From the NCBI RefSeq assembly GCF_947242115.1, contig NC_074711.1:37691765-37755764 (forward strand): a stretch of 64,000 nt of DNA, written 5' to 3'. This document shows, piece after piece, positions 38,701-47,900 of this stretch (position 1 is the first letter of the stretch; every line of letters starts with the position of its first letter). The notes below the pieces were generated by a model. That model saw only the letters and a list, made by a program, of their open reading frames with translations, searched no databases and had not been told where the DNA came from. Source of the stretch: Biomphalaria glabrata. Lineage: Eukaryota > Mollusca > Gastropoda > Planorbidae. The position numbers and the translations under genes are program-made.

Positions 38701-41700
38701 GGCGCGTTTTCTTGAAGTCTAGAGCGAACCTTTACTCCACCAAAGGAAAAATAGTACAGGTTTATAAGGGGGGGGGGGGAGAGGACAATGACACGTGTAA
38801 GAGACTTTCTTGTCGCATGTGGATCTGTAATGAGCTAGGCGAGACCTCTGCCTTGTTTTGGTCACGAAAAATAAGGATGTCATAGTGATGGTGACATCGC
38901 GAGTCTACAAACATGAGAACGATGTCTTTTTCTAGAGATGTTATAATACATTATTATTGTCGGTTGGTTATTTAATTTTTGTGGAACCGTGTGATGTCCG
39001 CTCCATTAAACTGATGTAGGCATATACTAATTTTAATAAATAAACTTTAAATAACTTTTAAAAAAAAGCTTTTATTGTGAACTAAAATTCGGTAGAAATT
39101 CTATTACAGTATAGTATATACGCAGATTCAACTTGAGGTATACATATATGTATAAATATATAATAGTAATATTATGAAATGATATCTAAACCCAATCTAG
39201 CTCTGCATAACAACATGTCTTTACACTTTCAAGTCTCTAGGTTGTCTCCCGTTCTTAACGTAAACTATGGTAGACCCTGTCGTAATTTCATCAATCTCCA
39301 AGATAAAAAAGTTAATGCTCCCTTTTTTTTAAGTACATAGAATAGGAACACACACACACTACATAACACAAGAATATAGAAAACAAATGGAGTAGCTCTT
39401 GTTGCAGACAAAGAAAACAAATGGAGTAGCTCTTGTTGCAGACAAAAAAAACAAATGGAGTAGCTCTTGTTGCAGACAAAGAAAACAAATGGAGTAGCTC
39501 TTGTTGCAGACAAAGAAAACAAATGGAGTAGCTCTTGTTGCAGACACAGAAAACAAATGGAGTAGCTCTTGTTGCAGACACAGAAAACAAATGGAGTAGC
39601 TCTTGTTGCAGACAAAGAAAACAAATGGAGTAGCTCTTGTTGCAGACAAAGAAAACAAATGGAGAGCTCTTGTTGCAGACACAGAAAACAAATGGAGTAG
39701 CTCTTGTTGCAGACACAGAAAACAAATGGAGTAGCTCTTGTTGCAGACAAAGAAAACAAATGGAGTAGCTCTTGTTGCAGACACAGAAAACAAATGGAGT
39801 AGCTCTTGTTGCAGACAAAGAAAACAAATGGAGTAGCTCTTGTTGCAGACACAGAAAACAAATGGAGTAGCTCTTGTTGCAGACACAGAAAACAAATGGA
39901 GTAGCTCTTGTTGCAGACACAGAAAACAAATGGAGTAGCTCTTGTTGCAGACATAGAAAACAAATGGAGTAGCTCTTGTTGCAGACACAGAAAACAAATG
40001 GAGTAGCTCTTGTTGCAGACATAGAAAACAAATGGAGTAGCTCTTGTTGCAGACACAGAAAACAAATGGAGTAGCTCTTGTTGCAGACAAAGAAAACAAA
40101 TGGAGTAGCTCTTGTTGCAGACACAGAAAACAAATGGAGTAGCTCTTGTTGCAGACACAGAAAACAAATGGAGTAGCTCTTGTTGCAGACAAAGAAAACA
40201 AATGGAGTAGCTCTTGTTGCAGACAAAGAAAACAAATGGAGAGCTCTTGTTGCAGACACAGAAAACAAATGGAGTAGCTCTTGTTGCAGACACAGAAAAC
40301 AAATGGAGTAGCTCTTGTTGCAGACAAAGAAAACAAATGGAGTAGCTCTTGTTGCAGACACAGAAAACAAATGGAGTAGCTCTTGTTGCAGACAAAGAAA
40401 ACAAATGGAGTAGCTCTTGTTGCAGACACAGAAAACAAATGGAGTAGCTCTTGTTGCAGACACAGAAAACAAATGGAGTAGCTCTTGTTGCAGACACAGA
40501 AAACAAATGGAGTAGCTCTTGTTGCAGACATAGAAAACAAATGGAGTAGCTCTTGTTGCAGACACAGAAAACAAATGGAGTAGCTCTTGTTGCAGACATA
40601 GAAAACAAATGGAGTAGCTCTTGTTGCAGACACAGAAAACAAATGGAGTAGCTCTTGTTGCAGACAAAGAAAACAAATGGAGTAGCTCTTGTTGCAGACA
40701 AAGAAAACAAATGGAGTAGCTCTTGTTGCAGACACAGAAAACAAATGGAGTAGCTCTTGTTGCAGACAAAGAAAACAAATGGAGTAGCTCTTGTTGCAGA
40801 CAAAGAAAACAAATGGAGTAGCTCTTGTTGCAGACATAGAAAACAAATGGAGTAGCTCTTGTTGCAGACACAGAAAACAAATGGAGTAGCTCTTGTTGCA
40901 GACATAGAAAACAAATGGAGTAGCTCTTGTTGCAGACACAGAAAACAAATGGAGTAGCTCTTGTTGCAGACAAAGAAAACAAATGGAGTAGCTCTTGTTG
41001 CAGACAAAGAAAACAAATGGAGTAGCTCTTGTTGCAGACACAGAAAACAAATGGAGTAGCTCTTGTTGCAGACACAGAAAACAAATGGAGTAGCTCTTGT
41101 TGCAGACAAAGAAAACAAATGGAGTAGCTCTTGTTGCAGACAAAGAAAACAAATGGAGTAGCTCTTGTTGCAGACAAAGAAAACAAATGGAGTAGCTCTT
41201 GTTGCAGACACAGAAAAAAAATGGAGTAGCTCTTGTTGCAGACAAAGAAAACAAATGGAGTAGCTCTTGTTGCAGACAAAGAAAACAAATGGAGTAGCTC
41301 TTGTTGCAGACACAGAAAACAAATGGAGTAGCTCTTGTTGCAGACATAGAAAACAAATGGAGTAGCTCTTGTTGCAGACACAGAAAACAACGTTCAAAAG
41401 GTTCTGTTGGCAAGTGAATCATAATCTTGTTTTATTTTAAAAATTATAAGGAAGTCGAAATTAATTGATCGTTATTCCCTTGCAATAAAAAAAAAACGCT
41501 TTTGCGTTCTCGTGTCAGCAGGTCGCGCCGTCTAATTGAGAAATACTACCGGTAATCTAATGTTTCCTACCTGATACCCCCCCCCCCCCCCACATAGTCC
41601 ATCGTGTCCCTAGCACCACGCCTACTCTGTTTGACTATACACTCTCTCCAGATACTCCTTACTTCTGGGACCATGAAGAATTCAACTGCCAGGTCTTCTA

Positions 41701-41794
41701 TGAACATGAGATCTACAGTGTCTGCGACCCTGGCTACGACGACACCGAGTACAAGGACCGTCTGATGGAGTGGCACGAGGAAGACTGGGCCTGA
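26709..41794 (+). CDS. Giant Dpy-30-motif protein with Lys/Glu/Ser-rich repeat exon
   Basis: Six exons, GT-AG and phase-consistent: 26709-26766, 28180-28271, 30633-30728, 31432-31524, 33470-38366, 41598-41794 (5433 nt, 1810 residues). The start is in a strong context (GACCATGG). Residues about 30-70 form a Dpy-30 motif, HVTYLKNTLGAILPQCLHE then KRPRDPIEFIALCLYK, split by intron 2. Dpy-30 motifs dimerise and dock amphipathic helices in axonemal radial-spoke proteins, DYDC proteins and Set1/MLL complexes. Residues about 84-113 are a charged coiled coil. Residues 114-1745 are one exon of low-complexity Lys/Glu/Ser/Asp repeats, including five units of about 40 residues near 1129-1337 with acidic-serine clusters. 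The tail (about 1700-1810) looks globular and acidic, ending HEEDWA. The motif resembles DYDC/RSP2-type ciliary proteins, but a nuclear role is also possible. No close family was recognised for the rest. Confidence 0.85.
27017..27530. repeat. 26-bp minisatellite in intron 1 of the Dpy-30 gene
   Basis: About 19 units of AAGCCCTAGACTTCTACGCT followed by CTAAGG, with CTCGACTT and CTTAAG variants. It runs directly into the 43-bp array. Confidence 0.95.
27543..27760. repeat. 43-bp tandem repeat in intron 1 of the Dpy-30 gene
   Basis: Four to five units starting GTGTAGAATCCAGAGATGCA and including ACAACTTCGATCTAGTTCAA, spaced 43 bp apart (27543, 27586 and on). The last copies decay into 27800. Confidence 0.93.
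28318..28600 (-). repeat. Dispersed repeat family A, reverse copy
   Basis: ATATCAACTCACACCGTCTG, TTTGTCTGTCTGGGTACAC, CTCGAATCCAGTTGAAACTT, AAAACACGAATCAATCAAAA, then TTAATTAATTAGT. Lies just 3' of exon 2 of the Dpy-30 gene. Confidence 0.75.
28873..28925 (+). repeat. Helitron-like 3' end with hairpin
   Basis: CGTCACTAAATAGCGGCG then a perfect hairpin GGCGTA-TGC-TACGCC and GTGGGTCGACAAG. Shares its end with 15335-15370. The left end is not identified. Confidence 0.4.
29170..30300. repeat. 32-bp minisatellite in intron 2 of the Dpy-30 gene
   Basis: About 35 units of CAGAGCCAAGTCCTCAAACT followed by CCCT(C/G)GATGTGA. Marker variants (GACCCAAG followed by CCATGG) recur 352 bp apart at 29529 and 29881, giving an 11-unit higher-order repeat. 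It separates the two halves of the Dpy-30 motif. Confidence 0.96.
30525..30600. repeat. TTC/TTA trinucleotide microsatellite
   Basis: TTCTTCTTCTTCTTATTATT followed by a long TAT/TTA run. It ends about 30 bp before the exon 3 acceptor. Confidence 0.9.
31020..31275. repeat. Irregular 22-32-bp tandem repeat in intron 3 of the Dpy-30 gene
   Basis: Eight or so units built from GACTGATAATCCAAAGA and a TTTGAAT/CTTAAAT join, some with an added TATTGATAAT. Indels between units make the period irregular. Confidence 0.85.
31710..32050 (-). repeat. Dispersed repeat family A, reverse copy
   Basis: CTACCACTTCCCATTCTCGA, ATCAAGTTGAAACTTCGCA, ACACAAATCAATCCAAAGA, TAGTTAATTAATCTTG, CTCAGCGGTTCCTTCCCTTA. In intron 4 of the Dpy-30 gene; resembles 23635-23915. 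Confidence 0.7.
32182..32262. mobile_element. 81-bp TTAA-flanked inverted-repeat MITE
   Basis: TTAACTCTTTCTCTCC at the left and GGAGAGAACGAGTTAA at the right form inverted repeats with one mismatch. TTAA at both ends is the signature of piggyBac-type insertion. In intron 4 of the Dpy-30 gene. Confidence 0.6.
32840..32940 (+). repeat. Dispersed repeat family C
   Basis: AAATGTCGAAACGTCATTTC, CTGGTGATCATGAATCGTCC and ATGAATCAAG. A reverse copy with the same landmarks is at 42310-42400. Confidence 0.5.
36500..37150 (+). repeat. Protein-coding 120-bp repeat block inside exon 5
   Basis: Acidic-serine clusters (LDSDVGEEE, LDSEIDEEE, LDSDIDEEE, LDSDLVEEE, MDSDASEEE) recur roughly every 120 nt, each followed by PKKTKD-like basic segments and RRKKEKR-like links. 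Earlier, more diverged versions lie upstream in the same exon. The clusters match casein-kinase-2-type S-x-x-E/D sites. Confidence 0.8.
38367..39380. other. Left part of Dpy-30 intron 5
   Basis: Begins with the donor GTTAGT. AT-rich with poly-T runs and a 10-G run near 38768. No gene or clear element. Confidence 0.5.
39384..41390. repeat. 34-bp minisatellite, about 59 units, in intron 5
   Basis: Units of ACAAATGGAGTAGCTCTTGT followed by TGCAGACA(C/A/T)AGAAA. Two 33-bp units lacking one T (GGAGAGCTC) lie 577 bp apart at 39661 and 40238. The variant letters after each are identical in 16 of 17 positions, defining a 17-unit higher-order repeat. All three minus frames stay open for about 2 kb because no unit holds a minus-strand stop and 34 cycles the frame; these are not genes. 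Confidence 0.97.
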
Positions 41795-42160
41795 GAGCTG
41801 TGTGTGTGTGGGGGGGGGGAATTGTGGGTTTGTGTGTGGGGGGGGGGTGTTATTCTATTGTGTGCCAAAAGGACATATGAACTAATGTCAACATATAAAG
41901 CTAGAATACTTCAACTGTGTTTCTGATTGGTTTTGTCTAAGAATGGCGTGTGTCTTACATAAATAATAGTAGGACATCAATGCTTTGGGGGGGGGGGTGT
42001 CTGTTTTCATGCAAGGACTTCTCTTTTATGAATGCCGGTATTTTGTTTTCATGTGTACATAGCACTCTAAATACTGCATCATTAGATCATTCCAGGACTT
42101 TTTTTGTGATTTTTTTTTCATTTGTACACAGGACACTACATACTTTGTTAAGATCAAGCC

Positions 42161-42625
42161 AGGGTCAGCTGTATCTAATTGGAGGCGAAGTGAATAGGGT
42201 GGCCCCCCAAATGAAATAGAAAAAAAATAAGACCGAAAAATATGCAGTGAATAAAAAAACCTTTCTACATTATATCTAAATCTACAAATAAGTTAAATTC
42301 ATATAACGACGATAGTTTCCATATACTTCATGGACAATTCATGATCACCAGACTAGAACTAACATTTCGACATTTAAGGGAAGGAAGAAGCAATGGTCTA
42401 CTTACTTGATTCTAACTTATGCAGTCTAACAAGTTGATCTATACTTCGTGAATAAACACCTTGACTCAGATTACTGAAATCCTGGCTAGTAGAGTTCTAG
42501 TATGTTTGAGATTAGATACATATTAGGCAATCTTTTTATATCTTTTTTTAGTCTTATGCGAGATCCCCACCAATTGGAGGCCTTAGGCTGCTGCCTTGTT
42601 TGCCTAAGCCTTAGGCCGGCCCTGA
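42161..42625. mobile_element. Degraded hAT-like element
   Basis: The left end CAGGGTCAGCTG and the right end TTAGGCCGGCCCTG resemble the TIRs at 22730-22965, and AATTGGAGGCCTTAGGCTGC matches its subterminal region. Flanks give only an approximate 8-bp match. Family C repeat sequence lies inside in reverse orientation. Confidence 0.5.
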
Positions 42626-43952
42626 TCATGCATTCCTTTTATACAGTGTTAGCGTCTCGAAATTAATGTTGCATTACGCTCATCGGCCCTGTGTTATATG
42701 CACGATCTTGTCATATAGAGCTAAATACAAGGAGAAAAAAAAAGGTACGCCTGGAGTAAGCCTGTGTATGTCCTTTCGATTTAAGTTGCATTCTCTCACT
42801 CCAAATAGTGCACAAGTTTTCTTGTTTCTTGTTTTGCTTGAATATTAGAGCATCTCTTGTTTCTAATAGCCGAGCTGCGTGGCCGCTTTATATGAAACAG
42901 GTTTCAAGTGACTGGACTGGACTGGACTGAAAAGACATTTGCTTCATTTATTTTCAAAATGGAAGGCACATTGTCATCAATTCCTGTAAGCATTGTATAT
43001 ATGGCATACACTGCTGCCTGTGCTGGGGCGTGGCTTGTGGTGTTTAAGGTCAAGACAGCATTACCATATTTAAATTAGACTATATGTTAGTACTTAGACA
43101 TTTACGGAATGTTGATTGTTATCACACATCGTCGTGTAAGAATATGTTCACATTAGTTGTAGATGAATTAATCATCTCTATGACTACAGGACTTACTATA
43201 AAGTCAGAGCAAACTGGACAGCGGTTTTTTTTTTCATTAAAATTATTTCATTACAATTACACTTTTTACCGTATAAAATTTAAATTTTCTTTTTTTTCCC
43301 CACACTCCATGATAGTTTTTTGTTTTATAATAGTAGGCTTAGTTTTTATCAATATATTTTACCAAATGTATTAAATACTTGATATTACACTCTCTTGAGT
43401 TTGGTATTGTATTTATATTTAAACAAATAATTAAAATGTTAGAATTATACATTTTTTTCTTTTTGCTTATTATTTGTTTACGACTTCGATACAATGACCA
43501 GTTTATTCAAGGAGTTTCACATTCAATCACAGTAATCTGCTGTTTACACTTTAATTTTTAAGGTCCCGTTACGTTCAATGAGTCAGAGAAAATATGAAGA
43601 GAAAACAATATTGAGAAATGTGGTGGCGATATAATCAACCCGAAAAACTTTAAAGAGAAATATTAGGAGAGAGAAATAGACAATTCCCAGGACGTCATCT
43701 TAAAAGATGGCTGTTGCCAAAGAGCATAGAAGAGCTAGTTAGTATTGCTAGAAGAGAGAGAGTTTATAAATGTTATTCAACAGTTCTGGAAAGTGCACAC
43801 TAATTAATCTACGTTTTCCTAAAATACGCTTGTTAGCATAATTTTGTGGAAAGATAAATTCCTTCTTAACACATCCTCCCAGATAATTTATAGAGATTTT
43901 TTGTATGGATTATTTTTATGAAAAAAAAAAGATTTGCATATTTCATTCTGGA
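42626..43952. other. No recognised gene
   Basis: AT-rich spacer between the Dpy-30 and CIB genes. Longer open frames at 43084-43561 are hydrophobic by virtue of T-richness and show no family motif. Confidence 0.5.
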
Positions 43953-44205
43953 AGGCGCGGTTGTTTAGCGGTAAAGGTCTTGGCTTCTGAACCGGGGGTC
44001 CCGGGTTCGAGTACTGGGATATTTAATTTTTGAGTCCACCCATCTCAAATGAATACATAACCATTAATTGGGTAAAAGTAAAGACGGTTGGTCGTTTTGC
44101 TGGTCACATAACACCCTCGTTAATCGTAGGCCACAGATGACCATCATCTGCCCTATAGACGAAAAAAAAAGGTCTGAAAGGGATACTACTACTACATATT
44201 TCCTG
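43953..44205 (+). mobile_element. SINE family 1
   Basis: GTTTAGCGGTAAAGGTCTTGG (A-box region), CCCGGGTTCGAGTACTGG (B box), GTCCACCCATCTC, AAGACGGTTGGTCGTTTTGC, CCATCATCTGCCCTATAGA, GGTCTGAAAGGG and a TACTACTAC tail. Confidence 0.85.
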
Positions 44206-44274
44206 CTAAAAACAATAGGGTTCTCTTCCAGAAGTTAAAAAGTAACGTTTGGACCTAGACTCTGCATGCTGTAA

Positions 44275-44395
44275 AATATCATGAAATAGGATTTTCATTA
44301 AGTTTTTCTAGATTTTGAGATTTAAGCGTGACGGACAGACGGACACAAAACTAATAGCTGCTTTTCCTCCTTTGGAAACGCAATAAAAAATAAAT
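44275..44395 (+). repeat. Dispersed repeat family B
   Basis: TTTTTCTAGATTTTGAGATT, GCGTGACGGACAGACGGACA, AAAACTAATAGCTGC and CCTCCTTTGGAAACGC. Diverged copy of 20470-20600. Confidence 0.6.
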
Positions 44396-44917
44396 AAAAT
44401 GATAAAAGAAAAAGAACCTTTCATCTGTATACACGTAAAAAGCTGTAACTTTATTGCACAACACAATCAGGTCATAAAGAATGTAACGAGTCAGATATCT
44501 TTGTGACCTAGGAGTGTTGTTTAGTCACGAACCAGGAAGCCTACAGCAATCACGGCAGTGTAATGTTTGGGTGTGTTGCATGTGACACACTGCAATGTAT
44601 CAAACTAGGTTAACACTCTCAAGTAGTAGGCCTATATTCAAAGTAACGTGTGCTTCAAAACATCAATGTTCTATATTTATTCTGTCTGTGTTTTGGGCTT
44701 CATAATTAGTATTGTGTTGTTTCATTCTGTCGATTGTGTTTATAATAACTGTTAATTACTGCCCGTGTGGGTATCACTATTGCTTATTTGTGTGGATTTA
44801 TTCTCTGTATAAAAAGATTTGAAGTCACTTGGATCTAGGAGTTTGTCGCTGGCCAGTTTTCTCAAGACAAAAACTTTTAATTTCCGACCGACTAGCTTCC
44901 TCTGTCACTAAACGAAA

Positions 44918-47900
44918 ATGGGGAACCAGGAGTCTATATTCAGCCCTCAACAATTGGAAGCTTATCAGGTAGAATCAGGATGTAGATCTACTGTTTGCTT
45001 TTCTATACATCATTATGACCATAATAATAATAATAATAATAAAGCTTGTCTTCGAGTCCGAACATTAATAATGAATGCAGTATTTCCTGTGGATACACAG
45101 CCCCAGCTGTGACCTACATATTTTGCCACATACAGGGCAAGCATAACCATTGTCCGCGGTTAGTGGATTAAGATTTTCTTTTCGCCGTCTGCGCCTGAGC
45201 ATAATAGACTAATTTCAAATTGTAATTTACTTTTGCCTAACATATTTTTTTTTGTCTTTTTCATAAAGTCATTAAAAAAAAACGAATGTGTATGCTATTT
45301 GGTTTATTTAGACAGACGATTTTCAGAATGTGAAAATAAAGATGGGGGTGGGGGTGCGTATATGGAATAGAACTGAATTTTAACTAATTTGGTCAGATAC
45401 TTAGTAAATCTCATAATAAAATACTGTAAGAAAAGCCTTAAGCAGTCTATATGTCCTCATTAAAAACCAATAACTATTAATATTGTTAACTATATCCCAT
45501 CTCTGGCTCTGCCAGTATCAAAATTCGTTAAATGAAAGCGAATCGTATTACATTGTAGTAGCTTACCCTTAACACTTATGAGTTTTCTAAGGGCCATAGC
45601 CTTTTTTTTTACTTGAGAAAAAAATGGAGAATGGCAAAAGTAGATTTAAATCTCAATCTAGATCCGCGATTTCTAGAAGAGATTGCCCGATTTCTCAAAA
45701 ACCTTTTGTCACCTCTTGTTCTACCATTATATCTACAAGGACGAACTGCCTGCATGCTCTCCAATGCGGTTGGGGGGGGGGGGGGCACCTCTGTTGCGCC
45801 GACCACTCTTCAGTTCACCAAATAGCAATGCCTTTGAAATATTATGACGGCCAAAGCTGTGGGCCATTGCAGTAAGCCCAAACAGAGGCTAGTTTGGTGG
45901 GAACAATGGTAAAAGAGACAATTTGATCATAAAAGCCACTCTCGATTGCCTGAGCTCAAAAGAGCTCCTTCCAGACCAGAAGAAAATGTAGCCAGCCCCC
46001 CCCCCCCTTTTTTTTTGCTGTCAACGACCTTTCACCTACCAAGCGCACCTCATGGAAATCAAAACAGTTTGACCAATCGATTAATTTTTCTTTGAATTTT
46101 TCTTTCATCCTTGCGGTGGTTATTGTATATGTTACAAACCCCTCACTTTCCTTCACTACGAGCAATGTCATGCATTTATGCTAGTATAGATATAAAGATC
46201 TGATTTGAAAAAAAAAGACTATTTCGCTTAAGTATTATGATCCTCTACTTTCAGTTAAATCACTTATTTTCATTGCAGGACTGTACATATTTTACCAAGC
46301 AAGATATAATAAGGTAGGCCGAAACATGATCCTAACAGATATATTTATTATTATTTATATGTAGACTTTCAAAGCGTTTAGCCAAACAATTTACTGAAAT
46401 GGCTATCTATCGTTGTTAATTCTGATAACTTCGTCTATTATTCTACAGAATTTTTAAAAGATTTAAAGAGATCGACCCTTCAAGAATTCAACAGAGCAAA
46501 ATGAGCAATCTGCATTATTGTCAGAGTGAGACATTGCCTGCGGATAAACTAGAGAACATTCCGGAATTACGAGTAAGTCTTCTAATATTTTGTGTGAGGG
46601 GTATTTTGTTCTTGTTGTTTTGAATATATTTAACTATAGAATATATATTTACTTAAAATTAAAAGATTTGCCTGAGCCAGCCAAGACCAGTGACTTAGCA
46701 GAATTTAGATCATTAGTTAATATGCATGACTAAATGCATAACGCTAATCATCTTCTTTTTTGAAGTAACGTCTGTATCATATAAAATAAGATAAGATTAC
46801 AGGGTTAAGACATGCCATTTATTGGCTTTAATGATTAACTGATCATTTCTATCAATCTGTGGGGTATCTTTTCTTTTCAAGGAACAAATCAACTGTATGT
46901 CCAATCTAGTTAGGGCCTATACATTCATATGAGAATATTTTTCATATAAAAACATTATTCTTACGGTTCTTACAAAATTTGCCATTTGGCGCTTGTCAGA
47001 ACACTCGAGTATCTAAAGAGCATTTTACCCTCGTCCTGTTGACTTCTGATGCTGATCCAAACAGGCCGACTACAGGAGGTGTCACTTAATATCAAGATAC
47101 TATATTACGATAAAGACGCCTAATAAAGATATACTTACGCTACTTCAGAGTTGAACATAATTACTTCCTAGTCTGAACCTCCCGCAGGACGACGGGGAAT
47201 GGCAGCTGGCAAGGTATGAACCCGGGACCATAGAGAAGTCCGAACGTCAGTCCAGCGCGAATACCGCACGGCAGCATAATATAAAGGGTACTTATACCAC
47301 CACTTCAGTCAAATACTATTTCATTCCATTGTTTGAATACCAAACAAAGTAATTTATTAACAATAGTTAATTAACTAATTTGTTAATTTAAAAAAAAATT
47401 GATTCTTGTGTTGTAAGGTAAACGAACTAATTCTGCGAAATTTCAGCTTGATTCGAGTTTGGGGTTCGGAGAAATAACATGTACAAAAGTTTTGGCCAGA
47501 TACACAGACAGACACACAGACAGAGTGAGTTGATATAATATTTGTAAAAAAAAAAAACGCAAAATGCAAAGAATTTAGAAGGAAAATTTAGCTTACGACC
47601 ACAAATAATTTTTTCTTTTTTTTTTGCAAAGAGAAGACAAGCGAGTAAAAATATCGCCCATTAATTTCGTTTTAATAGAGAGACAGTACGGCCTGCTATG
47701 CAAATGAGAAATACTTTCAGATCAGCGTCTTGTAGAGATTGGTAGTTCGCTAAAATGTGTAAACTAACAATACACAAAAAACTTCTATTCTTAGATAGCT
47801 CAGTTGCCAACGAGTTGGCGTCTTATTTTCTTGGCTCTAGTTCGAATTCAGACTGGCCCACCGGTTTCCCATATAGCCAGGCTGCCCTAAACCGCTATTA

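Noticed and set aside
39265-41422. Three minus-strand frames of about 690-710 codons
   Set aside because: All three frames are open at once because of a stop-free 34-bp tandem unit. The repeat lies in an intron of a plus-strand gene.
43084-43561. Hydrophobic open frames that could be membrane proteins
   Set aside because: Hydrophobicity follows from T-rich DNA; no conserved motif and no sign of splicing.
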